Source: Rhizoclosmatium globosum (lineage: Eukaryota > Chytridiomycota > Chytridiomycetes > Chytridiales > Chytriomycetaceae). From it: a stretch of DNA of 64,000 bases. Below, piece after piece: positions 22,434-35,077 of the stretch (position 1 is its first letter; each line of letters begins with the position of its first letter). The position numbers and the translations under genes were made by a program. The notes below the pieces were generated by a model, which saw only the letters and a program-made list of their open reading frames with translations, searched no databases and was not told where the DNA came from. The DNA lies in contig MCGO01000041.1 in NCBI GenBank assembly GCA_002104985.1, positions 186,001 to 250,000 on the forward strand, written 5' to 3'.

Positions 22434-25400
22434 ATGATGTACAGTAGATATGCATTTCAAATCGATGTAGGGTTGAGGATGAGGAATGCGCGTTCTTTTG
22501 GAAACAACAAAATGTTTGTCGAGACACTTCCCAACTTTGGAAGTCCAGGCGACACGGAGCACTCCGCGTCGTTTCTCGCTGAAATCAAGCGAGGCCTAGC
22601 GTACTCTCTGAGTGTATCCGACTTTGACGGGGCAGTTGTGTTTGTGCGGAAAGCGAACGTGTTGGTTTCCCCTCCACTTCCACTTTCAGTTGCCGTTTAA
22701 GTTGGCGCTGATCCCAACCCACGCAGATTCTTGACACTTCGAAATGACCTTCCCGTTGAAGACCGGGTGTTCCTCGTGCGTGTCCTTGTTGGTCTCATCT
22801 CGCTGCCAAACATCGACTTGCACCTGGCCCACTCGTTTGCCACAGCCGCTGTTCGAATCGCTAAAAAGGACAAGGAACTCACGCCTGAAATGCTTGAAAT
22901 CGACTGGAAACCTCTTTGGGAACTGGTACAACTCCTGATACTGTCAACTCACAACCAGCTAATGTCCGTTGAAACAGATCCGGAGATCATCCTTCCCTCG
23001 CGGCAGAGAACGTGTTTTTGCTATCGATGCGTCTTACACGCAGGAAACACTGAAGCTCGTGCGCACTGTTAGACGCCTCTTTCCTCCATCTGCCACTCCA
23101 GAAATATTGGAAGAGTTTCTGCCCGATGTTAATCCGCACAATCAAGCTCACATGCTGAACATCGTTGGACACATGACGGTGTTTTTGCCCACCAATCGAG
23201 TTCCATCCCCAATCCCAAGTGAGTGGCGAGTATACTGAGCGTCGAGTTTCGAATGAAACACAGCAGTCCGCGAAAAACAATGTTGTGTTGAGTAATCAAA
23301 TAGTGTGTTGAAGTTCTTTCAATGGTGGATGTCGTATGTGCGGATTACATATATGATTATGCCCATCATCCCAACAGATGAAATCTCGTTGAATTTCGCT
23401 CGTTGGAACTCGTTGCCGTTGTTAATTTCTATGAACTATAGATTCCACTTTGGATTCCTCGGCACCTGCCTTTTATTGGGTCCCCACCCTCATACACATC
23501 TGGTCCCTCTCAGATAACTCTTCTCACTTGGATAAATCCATCATGTCTACCTTCGCACGTTTGGCAGAAGATCAAGTACACGCTCCTCACTTGTGTGGAT
23601 GGACAGACGAGATTGTGCGTGTTGTCGTAGAATGTGGTCTTCGTGATTTGGATCTTCCAGTTGGTGGAAGTGGTGGGAAGAAGGGGAAGGGTAGTTCGGC
23701 TTTGATTCCGTACTTGTCGCGATTCCTTATCTGGACTCTTTATCCGTCGGTGAGTGTTTCGTTGGCAGATGTATTGCAACAGATGGTTGATTTTTCTTCA
23801 TAGACTTCAGAGTCTGTCAATGGATATGTTCCCCCAACAACCTCATTGACGCACTTGCAAACGCTTCTTCAGGCCGCTGAAACGTTCTTCCACCCATCTA
23901 ATCACGGTCCATGGTCAACAAAGCTCGCCGTCCTCCTCCACCATCTTTCAGCAGGATTCTTGAAACGTTGGAGAAAAGAATCGTCACCTGACTGTAAAAC
24001 TCCTGCCTCTCTCCGCCTCACACCCGAATTGAAGCGTCAATTCGTCGAAACAATCCAATCCTGTGCATTCTTATCGATGTTTTCGAAAGATCCACGAGCT
24101 GTCAGTGAAGCAAACGGAGCCATCAAGAGTTTGGCCTATCTAGAGCCTGAAATTGTTTTACCAAAAGTATTAGAGCGCGTTTTCCCTGCTTTGGAGACTT
24201 TGACAGAGGTATAGTTTTATCATTAATGAAAAGTGTGGCTTAGATTGAAATTATAGACCCATCGCACATCTGCTTGTCTATCCAACTTGGGTTTAACGAT
24301 TCTCCCGCTTCTCAACAGACAGCTTTTCCCGTCTGGTGCAAAGCATTTTATTGACTTGCTGAATTTGACTCTTCCTGGAATTGATATGAACGATCCCATG
24401 AAGACTACAAGCACTTTTGTTTTCATCAGCAGTGCTTTTATGGGTGTTCCGATTGTGGACTTGAGTAACAGCATGGTTGATGATGAGGAGACGGAAGATG
24501 ACCGTGATGTTCGGTTCAGCACAGCCGCATTTGAAGAGTGGATTGTTTTGTTTTTGAATCGTATCTATGTGATGGTGAGCTTTGATTTTATCATATCCAC
24601 TAGATTTCTGACACGACGATGCCACAGTTTGAAAACCTTCCCCAAATCCACGGTTCCTCTGACGAAAACACAATGGAAGGCGTCCTACTATCTATGGCCA
24701 CATACTCTCTCCAAATCATTCTCCAACAAACCTCCCCCGAAATTCACGAACTCGCCCTGAAATCTCTTGCGAAATTTGTGGCTTCAAATGTGATTCCAAG
24801 TGCCACGAAAGCGGTTGGAAAAATCTTGAGCATCGCGGGTGGATCCTTCCCCGCCAAGAAACTCCACTACTTTTTACCTTTGACGGCGTCACGCATTCGT
24901 GAAGAGCTCGCGTCAGGTGCGAGTGGAAAACCAAGTATGTCAGCAACTACATCGTTCCCGTTCGGATTCGCGAGCCTTTCCGACGCAGCTTTACATTGGA
25001 ACCAGTATGCGTTCATGTCCACACTTGCTGGCACAGGCAGTGCCCTGTTGGAACACAAACGCACTGTGGAGGGTGTGATTGAAGATATGGTGAATGGATG
25101 CAAGAGTTTCAGGGGTGTCAAGTGGGGAGCCAAAGCGATTCAGGCGGCTGTGTTTACACTTTCTGCCGTTTATCCGAAAGACTTTAGAGGGTTTGAAGGG
25201 GAGCAGTGGAATGATCCTGGTATGTTTTCCATTATTTTGAATATAGTTGAACTGACTTTGTTTTTAGCATTTATGGCTTCTTCTTACAAACGGTGGGGAG
25301 AGTTGGCGCAAGCTAGTTCGTTTTCTGTTGACTGGCATATTCCAACTGAGGCTGAGCTCGATTTTGCGATTTTCCTTGCGTCCAAATATGCAACTCGAGC

Positions 25401-28400
25401 TTTGAATGAATTGGAAAGTTTGATTAAGGCTTCTGAGTCAACTCCTGTCACTTCGAGTGACGCACGACGAGATCAGTCATTTGAATTCACCCGTTGGATT
25501 CTTGTGCTCAAGAGTACGCTGATGAGTCTTGGAGGCCTAGTTGCTCCATGGGACGATGACACTTTGTCCCCTCTGAGCTCAACCCCACTGCTTGAAGTCG
25601 TTTGCGACCTGGGAAAGAAGAAGGGATCATACCCATCTGTTGGTTACCTCCCCAAAACAAGCCCTCACCATGCAACTGTCACTCAACTCAGATTCAAGAT
25701 TGGGAACATGCTGCATAGTCTCATGAGACACTTTGAAAAACACAGGGAAGATGATGTTGCACCGCTGAAGCAGTTGATTCGTGGAGTGATGGCGTTTATT
25801 TCGTACCGTGGTGTTAAGGCGGGTGCTTTGGCCAAGCAGATTAATGGGTACAAGTATATCAAGGGGATCGTTGGGAGCATTGAGAGTGGGAAGAGACTTC
25901 CTCGGTATCTCTTGGTGAAGCGGAGTCAGAGTAAGTCTTTTTTCTCGCTGGTGATGCTTTCACTGACGAATTCAACAGTTCTCCATCAACATCGTATCCG
26001 TTTCTGTTTCTCGCACGAGAGTATTTTGACAGTCCAGATTGAATCGCTTCAACGGTCTTTGTTTGACCTGTCCTTGTCGAGATACTCTGAAATCAGAAAG
26101 GAGGCTCAAAGTGCTCTTCAACAAACGATGGTACCCTTTGACGCTCTTAAGAAACAGTTCTATAATATGTACATGTCGCGTTTGGTTGCCCCACAAGCGC
26201 CGGAATATGTCATCAAGGGTTGTTTGTTCGTTGCTGCGAGCAACCTTGTACAAGAAATCGCCAGACGAGATGTCAAGAGCTCCTTTGTCTTTATTAAGGC
26301 GATTTGTATGCCGTTTGGCGATAAGGTATGCTTGTTGTATAAATTCAAGTGTCATTGACTAGTTTCTTCATTAGCCTTCGACACAAGAAATTGTTCGAAG
26401 TATTTTCGTATCTGCTCTTCAAGGGATGAGTCAGCTTTCAATTGGATTCGAAGTTCCAAAATCTTTGATTGAAGGTGTACAGAAAGCGATTACGGTTGAT
26501 CAGACTATTATCACAAAAGGAGCCTCTGTTGTGAATCAGCTGAACACCGATCTAAAACAGCTCTATTCTCAGTTTGTATGTGATTTCTTGTCAGAAAGGT
26601 AACAGTGTGCTGACTCAAAATTTGCAGATGACTGATATGCTTGATCTTATTCAACTCCCGTCAACACACTGGCGAGCCAGAGCCATGGCTGTCAATCTTC
26701 TCGAAGTTGCGTGGAGGCCACAAGATCCTCAGTCCCTCCCTCTCGTCCAAATAGTTTTGGAGGGCGTTGTTGCCACGCACCCAACATTCCGAGATGTTTG
26801 TCTATCTGTATTCGTTCGCGTATTGAGGAGTCTGAAGGCTCGCGCGAAAGCTGCCGGAACTATCCGAACGAATGTGTTAAAGAAGGAAATTACGCGCTCA
26901 CCTGATAACTTTGTGGACACTGAGGCTTATTTGAAGGAAGCTGTTTTGGAGGGCGTTTCCGGGGCGTCGTGAGTATTGTTTTTGAATATTGCGCAAACTG
27001 ATCACTCTATTTTGTAGTCTTCACGATACTTCAATTGTTGGGTGGTACTGCTGGCCTCAAAAGGCCAAGTTCTACACTCTCGCTGGCGATGATTTTGATA
27101 TTCAGGGTGGAGGATTGGAATCTCTACCTTATTGGGACGCCGAATCTCGTGATAGCTTGGAAGCAATTGCCTCAGCCATTGCTCAACCTGAGTTTTGGAC
27201 AAAGCTCTCAACGTACCACTCACAAGAATCTTCCAAGGGATCAGAACATTTCAATACTGACATCTTCAACCTTGTCCGCGCACTGGCTGGGCAGTTTGAG
27301 GATATATTTGTTGATCACATCAAAGCTATTGTTGTGGAGCTGGTAAAGGATCCCAAGGATAAATCCAAACAACGAGCTGCTGCCGAGCTTGTCTCCGGTA
27401 TTGTTCGAGGTTCCAAGAACTGGAGTCTTCAAAAGAGGACCAAGATGTGGAGCTGGGTGATGCCAATCGTCTCCTCTGCGTTCCAAACTGCCACAACTGA
27501 AACGATTCGGTTCTGGATTGAGTTGTTGAACTGTGTATTTGTAAGTATTCCATTTAGAACTTTGAATTCTGAGCTGATAAACTTTTAGGCAAATCGCGAC
27601 CCAAGAAGGGTACTGCCACTTATTCAGTTTGTATTCAGCTGGAAACTTGACCCTTCCGCACAATCATTCTTTACCGAGTCCAAGAAGCTCACACTTTTGA
27701 AGATTGTTGTATCATCTTTCAAATGGAGATTGTTGCCACTCTATCCAGCACTTCTCGCTGAACTTTTTAGCCAAGTGAGACATCCGTACCAACAAGTACG
27801 AGATGTATTGGGTGTTTTGATTGATGAAGTCTTGCAGCTGTTGTGGTATCCAGCAGCGAATTCCATCGGACAGGTGATTCAATGGAATGCAGTATCGCAC
27901 GGTGGTTTACATCCAAGTGCTTACGCTGGTTCAGGCTTTAATGCAGTTATTCCTGCGACACCACATCCTATCGTGAAGCCTCTTGCGGATCAGCTCTTTG
28001 CAGATATGGATGCATGGCGAAAGATTGAAAGAGCTTCGAACGTTGCTCCAAGCGATTACGGAAACGCGAGTAAAACCGTCATTGCGTGGCTCTACGGATC
28101 CCTGGGTCGAAATCCAAATACATCCAAGTTCACATGCCTTGAATACCAAATTCCTGAAATTGTCAAAATGATTGAGTATGACGAGGCTGAGTTGCAAAAG
28201 AGTGCAGCAGTGCTCTCAACCATCTACAGTCACGCGCCATTCCCACTTCACTTGCTTCCTCGTGTCATTCACCAAATTTTGGATATTTTGGCACAACCCG
28301 ACTTGAAATGGCAAGTCAAGTTGAAGCTTATTCCAGTACTTCAGATCATTTTCTTCAAGAATCTGATCTTCATGACAAGTGAATTGAAGCAACTGATTCT

Positions 28401-28958
28401 CGAAACTGTGTCAGGTTTATTGGGTCATTCTCAAGTGGAAATACGTAATCTTGCGGGAGTGACATTGTCCGGACTTGTTCGATGTTCGGAGCGATCCTCT
28501 ATTTCGTCACTCAAGGCCAAGTTTGAAGCTGAGTTGAAGGGAACGAGGGCAGCAAAGAAAAAAGCAACACTGCCTCCCAGAACAGATGGATCTGAATCAC
28601 CCACAAAGGAATCAAACAGTTTGCATCCACTTGTCGTTCGACGACATGCGGCTGTGATTGGATTGAGTTCGTTGGTGCTAGCGTTCCCATATGATGTTCC
28701 TGTTTGGATGCCTGAAGTCTTGATTACATTATCGACGTGTATATCTGATCAAGCGCCGATTGCAGTGAGTTCAAGATGTAGTTTTGTTCGTTTTATGTAC
28801 TAAACCTTTTCGGTCAATAGGCAGCTGTGTCAAAGACGTTTGCGGACTTTAGACGAACTCACCAGGATACATGGAAGGAAGAGGGTATGAAGGCATTCAC
28901 TGAAGATCAATTGTCTATTTTATCTGATTTGTTGATTTCGTCGTCCTATTACGCATGA
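22434..28958 (+). CDS. BLM10: Proteasome activator Blm10/PA200 (PSME4)
   Basis: A large multi-exon gene of roughly 1,850 residues. Diagnostic segments in order: WKPLWELVQLLI, LFPPSATPEILEEFLPD, YWVPTLIHIW, HPSNHGPWSTKLAVLLHHL, THRTSACLSNLGLTIL, LPGIDMNDPMKT and LPSTHWRARAMAVNLLEVAW, then HEAT-like repeats. The protein ends SSYYA, which supplies the C-terminal hydrophobic-Tyr-X motif that inserts into the 20S proteasome alpha ring. Clear introns include 22661-22726, 24210-24257, 25220-25267, 25931-25978, 51-53-nt ones near 26330 and 26570, and further short ones to 28820. The joins between 22940 and 23450 are not settled. Confidence 0.93.
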
Positions 28959-29068
28959 GGGAAAAGGGGAAATAGATTCTCTTCGTCAACAACTGAAAAT
29001 AAAATAAATTGGGTTTCTTCAGAGTTATATAGATTTCTGGTTGTCTCTCTTTCTTCTTTTTCTCTCAA

Positions 29069-30856
29069 ATGAACCGAGTCCGAATCTCCTCCAAACTCCT
29101 GTTCCCACTTTCACGGCTTCCGAGGACGTGTCCAGCAAGGATCCACGAATTCAACGCCGTTCTTCAAGTCGCCCGACTTCAGCGATATCCACTTGTTGAG
29201 TTGACGAGTCGCAGCTTCTCAACACCACGCACATGTTCAGGTGCACCCGGCCATCGCCCGCCACCGCCATCCAACAACTAAAACTTTGCACTTCCAGGCT
29301 GTGGCGCTCCGTTCCACCAGTCGACGCCCGCGACACCCGGCTTCATCAGCGGAAAACTTGTCAATCCCCAAAAACCACCTCTGTCAGTCCACAAACTCCC
29401 CTCGGTCGTTCCTACTTCACACTTGGATTCAAACAAAGAACTAGCGGAAGGATTGACACCGCGAGAGTTGAAAGCGTTGCTGCAGAAGGAGAAGGACGAG
29501 AAACGTACGTTGTTGACAAGTGCAATCGCATTCTTTTAAGCTATTGTACTTTAATTTAGCTCAAGTTGTGTGTCAATACTGCCATGACCTCAAGGCATAC
29601 AATAAAACATCCCTTCCACCACGCCCTGATACAGCCAAGATGCTCCAACGCCATTTAAGAAGCATTCCCAATAATATATCCGTGTTGGTGATTGATTCAG
29701 CGGATATTCCTGGGTCCATGTTGTCGAATGAGATTCCTGAACTCCGAAATTCGAAAGCTGTCATTGTCGCACTCAATAAGATTGACTTGCTGAAGAATAT
29801 CAAAGGAGATGTGAATGGTGGCATTTCAAAATTAATCAAGTGGGTTCAGAAGAAGGTCGAGAAGGATATTTCCTTGTTGGAGGTACAGTTGTATTGAATT
29901 CCACTTGGTCGCTAAAAAGTATTCAGACTTCGCAGCCTGAATCTGAATCAGATTCACCAATTGTTCCAAAACCTACCACAGTAGAGGTCATACCAATCTC
30001 ATCCAAAACGGGAGACGGCGTGCTTAACCTAATCGACTATATCAACAAACACCGAGTCTATCACCCCACAAGCGACGTGACGCTCATAGGTCGACCCAAC
30101 GCCGGCAAATCCCGCCTTATCAACGCCATAACAGCTCTCGGAAACGGCGAAACTCCAAACCACAAAAACACGGACTCCATCTACCCAGGAACCACAGTCG
30201 GAGTTGTGTCTAGGCCCCTCTCCTCTTTCGGGATTCTTTTCAACTTTCCTCTCAAGCTCATAGACTCTCTACCGCCTGGAACCCCGAGACCAATGTACTC
30301 TAATGTCATTGGGAACTTGTACGACACACCAGGCCTCTTTTCACCGAACCTTGCACAAATCACTGAACTCTTGACACCCCAAGAACTCTCCAAGGCAGTC
30401 ACAAAGGCGCCGTTCAATCCACGGAAAGCGATTCCACTTATTCCTGGTAAATCATGCTTCCTGGGTGCATTGGCGCGGATTGACTACATTTCTGGGTTCA
30501 AGAATACAAAGATTGGGATTGTTCCGTTTATGCATGATCAAGTGCCTATTCATGTGTGTCGGTCTAAGCGCGTCGAAGAGTTGTGGGAGAACGCGGGTGA
30601 ATATCCTGATATTCTGTTCCCGCCACTCAAAAAGAATCGCGTGGATCTGTTGGCTCCAACGGGGATGCATTTCATTACGCGGATTGATATGACGAAGACG
30701 GCGCAGTGGAAGCAGAAGAAGATGTTTGATGTTGCAGTGGGTGGGATTGGATGGGTTCGCGTGGAGAACGTACCTGACGATGGAGTTGTAGAGGTGTGGG
30801 GATTGGTGAAGGGGTCCAGTGTTGTTGTACGAGATCCGTTCTTTACGGGCGAATAA
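29069..30856 (+). CDS. Circularly permuted mitochondrial GTPase (NOA1/YqeH family)
   Basis: Exons 29069-29240, 29298-29504, 29560-29882 and 29927-30856 give 543 residues. An Arg-rich N-terminus suggests a mitochondrial presequence. The zinc finger (CSGCGAPFHQSTPATPGF, then VCQYCHDL) is assembled only when intron 1 is removed. GTPase motifs occur in permuted order: NKIDLL (G4), then SSKTG (G5), GRPNAGKSRL (G1), a TTVGVV stretch (G2) and LYDTPGL (G3). This family assists small-subunit mitoribosome assembly. The C-terminal beta domain (VAVGGIGWVRV) is present. Confidence 0.93.
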
Positions 30857-30968
30857 ATTTTAAGTTTGTTTGAGCTTTTTTTATGACTCATTCTGATAAA
30901 TGCCAAGGAAAAGGGAGGGATACCTCCGCTCAAGTCAACTATACAATGCTTTTATTCGTCGAGATATC

Positions 30969-31496
30969 TTACATGCCCAAGTCCAAGAGGACACGCATTC
31001 GCGCCATCATGGCTGCATGGCTTTCCTGCAGTCGTTTACGGTTGCGGTGGGCTTTTATCACGGCCAACCGTTCAAGTAGAACAAGCTCTCTCGCAGAGGG
31101 AGGGCGGACACCACTACTTGTGATAGTTGTGGCTGTGGTAGCGGCGCAAAAGAAGCGCCCGGTTCTGTGTGTTGATGTACCGATAGTGTGCGATGAGTCG
31201 CCAGTTGATGAATGCTGAGTATATTGTCTGCTCTTCAGGGCGCTGCCTGACGATTCAGCGATTGCACGTACGATATTTGGCTGAGAATGGTGGAGTTCCA
31301 CGACGGTTGATTGGAATGCGTTAAAGGCCGTTTCAAGGTGAACCATGGCATCCACGACTCTCGACTGATTTAAGTCACTATGAATTATAGTAGATGCGTT
31401 TAACGGAGTATTATCAAAGAGGACAGCCGTGTCTCGCAGAAAGGCATCCACGTCAGCTGGGATGCGGGATTCAGGGTTGCCTTCGTTGCTGTGCAT
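30969..31496 (-). CDS. Small coiled-coil family protein, copy 1 (unknown function)
   Basis: The Met at 31496 was chosen because the following segment (DVDAFLRDTAVLFDN) matches the N-terminus of two relatives at 32405 and 33664 (FLLETAALFE). The open frame extends upstream to 31640. The C-terminal helix (ELVLLERLAVIKAHRNRK, RLQESHA) matches their ELxxLERLxxIKAxxERR helix. The middle differs. At about 175 residues it is basic at the end and has no signal or membrane segment. No known family recognised. Confidence 0.6.
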   Translation of the reverse strand: MHSNEGNPESRIPADVDAFLRDTAVLFDNTPLNASTIIHSDLNQSRVVDAMVHLETAFNAFQSTVVELHHSQPNIVRAIAESSGSALKSRQYTQHSSTGDSSHTIGTSTHRTGRFFCAATTATTITSSGVRPPSARELVLLERLAVIKAHRNRKRLQESHAAMMARMRVLLDLGM

Positions 31497-32404
31497 TTTT
31501 CGCGATAGTTGCTGGCATAAGCGGGAGGAAGCAGTGAAGGAGCCAAGAACAGGACCCGATCGAGACAGACAAAATGCATCAAAAGATCGAATGTCAAAAT
31601 TAGGGTTTCTCCCGTCGAAGCACTCAGAGTCGCCTCTCACAGAATCGATTTTCTGCTAGGCGTAGCATCACCAGAGAAAGAGGGATGCGGGAGGGCCATG
31701 AGGCTCGGAGGCCACCTGTGCAGCAAGTGTCGTGGTGCTCGCAGCCAACAATCAATAGATACTTAGTGGACCTTGTTAGGCATCCAGGTTATCGATCAAT
31801 GGCAACGCTGAAAATGAGACAGGCATTGCCTCAGATACTCTGCATATGCATTTACGTGAAAGAAACCGTGTATTGGCAGCGGTGTCCTTGCTTGCTTTGT
31901 GATGCCGAAGTGGGAGGGTGCTGGTTGGTTATATGGTTTGGGATACCTTCGCATCCACCATCGACAGAATTTTTGGACACGTTTTTCTCCCCTCAACTTT
32001 ATGAGGGGAAAAAGAATAACACACTGATACATGAGAGCTTCCGCAGACGCTAGCGTCATCCTTCATGCCCAAATCAAACATACTGCAAACCGAATACTCA
32101 AGGCCCCTTAAGGCGACCCCTTAAAGCTGCATTGAACCATTGTGCTAAAGTATTTTAATTTTCTGTCTCATGTGACATCTACGCACTTATGTTTCAGTTC
32201 AATGATTTTAACTCTGATTATTCTGATTCTGCCCAGATGTTTCTGCTAATACACATTTGGAAATTAGGGTTCGAGCAATCCCCTTCTCTCCTTTTTTCTT
32301 AAATATCCAATAATTGGACTGATGAAGCACAGATTAATTTCATAAATTCGATTGAACTAAAATGAATAGACGTATACACAAGAATACAAAGACAACCACT
32401 CCTA
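31497..32404. other. Intergenic, no gene seen
   Basis: The open frames here are short, overlap on both strands and show no domain. The 32041-32400 part is AT-rich. Confidence 0.5.
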
Positions 32405-32898
32405 TCACCGCTTTAGCCACTCTCTCGCTTCCTCCATCACCCTCGAATGCTCTTTTTTCAACACTCTCCTCTCAAACGCCGCCTTAATCTCCTCCAAACG
32501 TTCCAATTTCACCAATTTTGCCACCGTCAAGGGAACCCACTTCATTTCTCTATTCAACCGTTTATCGTAATACGCTTGCGACGCGCGACTCACGATCGTC
32601 CCGGTCTTGGGGCAGAACGTCATCCCATCTTGGGATAACTCAAATTTGGGCATACCATCGATACGGGTTTGAATGAGTACATTGAGACGGCTGAGGCGGC
32701 GAGGTTGAAAAACACGTGGTCGAGGTTTGCGTTTGTGTAAGAAGTGGTAGTGGTGGTGGTGGCGGTGTTGGTCCCACGGGTATCGGGAGGCATTACAACA
32801 TTCGTCATTGGCTGCTCAAACAAGGCCGCTGTCTCCAAAAGGAAGATATGAGGGTCCTGGTACATTTTTGAATGGCTGGCTGTCGCTGTGGAAGACAT
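32405..32898 (-). pseudogene. Small coiled-coil family protein, copy 2 (one-base frameshift)
   Basis: The first frame begins at 32898 (DPHIFLLETAALFEQPMTN) and is lost at about 32685. The second resumes with RLNVLIQTRIDGMPKFELS and runs to 32405, ending with LEEIKAAFERRVLKKEHSR. Alignment to copy 3 shows that one base is missing near 32680, in a short C run. It is either a recent pseudogene or an assembly error, because both halves are otherwise intact. Confidence 0.65.
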
Positions 32899-33663
32899 AA
32901 TACGTTGGATTTAGGACTGGTTCTGTTTCGGAGACCTTTTTGTGGATGCATAACCACGTTTTTCACAGAGCGGTGCTTTGAGCTCAGTGCTTGTTTTTCG
33001 TGGCAGCAGCCGCAGAAAGCGATGGGAAGAGTGCAATTCGCAAACTGCGCCTTCCAATCGGTTTCGTTGAAAATTGGCTACAGCTTGGTTGGCGTGGGTG
33101 TCTGAGGTGTTGACCGATCCAGGAGTGCTGGATCGAAATGACGTGTTCGAACCATCTCTTCTTCACGTAACCCCATCTTGAGTGACCAAAGCTCTGTTTC
33201 CTTTGCTTAGCTGGTAACAAGTACATATATACGCAAAAAACAAACCGGTGTTAATTCAATAACATACAGAGCATCTTCAATTGGGCCTTTCGTGGGCGAT
33301 GGCCTGCGAGCCTTTGTATCTCGTCTTAGACTGACAAGTATACCACGCAGAGAAGGGGTTTCAGACGTATGATATGTAGCAGCTAAGAAGCTGATCTAAT
33401 CGATAATGCAAGTTTGTTTTGTTTTGTTTTGTGATTTCTGAGGACCACAAATTTCGGAAAAAACGAGGACACTCCTCCAGCTTACGCCATCAAAAATGAC
33501 TCATGAATATGAGAAGAAAAAATATGCATGTTGGAAGAAAGGAGAGGATAAGTATAGTTCAAAGGAGTTACCGTTTTCAACAATCAAAAGAAACAAATCA
33601 TGTCAAAAAACTTCTGGATTTATTTGAAAACAGAGTAATATACACAAAGAAGGAAAAACTAGA
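32899..33663. other. Upstream region of family copy 2, no gene
   Basis: The region matches the upstream region of copy 3 in patches (see the repeat entry). It contains a TTTTGTTTTG run near 33415. No supported coding sequence. Confidence 0.5.
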
Positions 33664-34134
33664 TTAATGCATCCTTAAACACTTTCTCGCTTCATCCAAC
33701 ACTCTCCTGTGCTCCTTCTGCAACCTTCTTCTCTCAAACTTTGCTTTGATCTTAACGAGTCGTTCAAGTTCCATCAATTCAGAGGCCGTCGATGGAACTC
33801 GATCCGTCCCTCTATTCAGCCGCTTCTCATAATACACCTGTGCTGCACGGTTGACAATTGTACCGGTTTTAGGTTGAAAGGTCGTTCCGTCTCGTGACAC
33901 TTCGAATTCAGGCATGCCGTCGATACGGGTTTGGATGAGAGCATTGATACGGGCGGTAGTTTCGAGGTTGAAGAAAACAAGGTCGAGGTTTGCGTTGGTA
34001 GTGGGGGTGGAGCCAAGGGAATCGGGAGTCATTGTTTCCTTCGTCATTGGCTTCTCAAACAAGGCCGCTGTCTCCAAGAGAAAGGAATGCGGGTCCTGTT
34101 TTGTTGCTGAGTGGCTAGTTTGATTGGTATCCAT
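33664..34134 (-). CDS. Small coiled-coil family protein, copy 3 (intact)
   Basis: A single exon of 156 residues: an N-terminal FLLETAALFEKPMTK helix, a central segment INALIQTRIDGMPEFEVS, and a C-terminal basic helix (LERLVKIKAKFERRRLQKEH). Compared with copy 1 at 30969, only the N-terminal helix and the C-terminal helix are shared. No known family. Absence of membrane or secretion signals suggests a cytosolic or nuclear protein. The long basic helix could bind nucleic acid or form a dimer, which is only a guess. Confidence 0.65.
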   Translation of the reverse strand: MDTNQTSHSATKQDPHSFLLETAALFEKPMTKETMTPDSLGSTPTTNANLDLVFFNLETTARINALIQTRIDGMPEFEVSRDGTTFQPKTGTIVNRAAQVYYEKRLNRGTDRVPSTASELMELERLVKIKAKFERRRLQKEHRRVLDEARKCLRMH

Positions 34135-35077
34135 GGAATGACGGTTTCAGTGTGGATGTGATTCAGAGAAGTTTCTGGGCTGCTCGCATAAGCAAAACGT
34201 TTTTCGCAAGAGCAATGTGCTTTGAACTCAATTCACTGTTCAGAGACATAGTCCTCGAGAGCAATACAGAGAGCCCGAAAGTGTTTTTGCTGATTATACC
34301 CCGAATTCCAGGTGAAATCGTACAAAATTGGTTACAGCTTGGTTGCCATGGGTGTCTAGGGTGTTGACCGATCCAGGAGTGCTGGATCGAAAAAAGCATC
34401 ACGTAACCCTATATAGAGAAGATACCAAAGCCCTGGTTCCTTTGCTCAGCTAACAAACATAATGTACATAACGAGTAAGAAACAAACCCGTACCAACTAA
34501 ATAGCTTTCCCGGCATCTTCAACGTTTGCTTGTGACTCAGCTCATAATGGCAAGATGTTGACTTCTGGCACCTGATGGTTAATTCAGACCGTAGTAGTCA
34601 ATCAACGACACTATGGACTGTCCAAGTCAGGGCACTAGAGCGGGCTGTAGAAGAAGCAACAGCCGATGACGCTGATCCTTTTTGGTTGGTCATTTCTGAA
34701 GACCAGAAAATTCGGAAAAACGTGGACACACAAATGCTGCTCAAAACATCCTCTATTGATCATACCCGAGCAGGTCTTAGCCATTTCGCAAGTAAAAAGC
34801 GTCCCAGTTGGTCGTACAAGTTTCTGGATGTTCTTGATGTTAAAAACATCGTACAACCTCGGATTCCATTTCGACACGAACTAGGCGAGATATCAGAACA
34901 TTAAACTCCGACATGTTTGAAGCAGGATATATTAAATTGCTTCTTCACACCCAAGCAGCCATGGCCGGTACCCAAATAAACCTTTTCCGAACCAAAATCT
35001 CTTCAGCGACGTAAAATGCAAGAGACGCGGCTGAGAGTTGAGTACTAAACACATTTATTGATCCATGAAGTTAATCA
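34135..35077. other. Intergenic with duplicated flank
   Basis: The left half repeats the region upstream of copy 2. A plus-strand open frame at 34575-34904 overlaps the duplicated sequence and lacks a recognisable domain, so I do not call it a gene. Confidence 0.45.

Larger units (their letters stand above)
32400..34740. repeat. Tandem segmental duplication, unit about 1.26 kb
   Basis: Copies 2 and 3 of the family lie in direct repeats that include flanking DNA. TTGACCGATCCAGGAGTGCT occurs at about 33111 and about 34367, and a TTCTGAGGACCACAAATTTC / TTCTGAAGACCAGAAAATTC pair at about 33437 and 34693. The offset is close to 1,256 bp throughout. The non-coding parts are less similar than the genes. 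Confidence 0.75.

Noticed and set aside
33411..33432. TTTTG repeat as a possible regulatory or CRISPR-like array
   Set aside because: A short simple repeat with no spacers. No CRISPR-like array was seen anywhere in the window.
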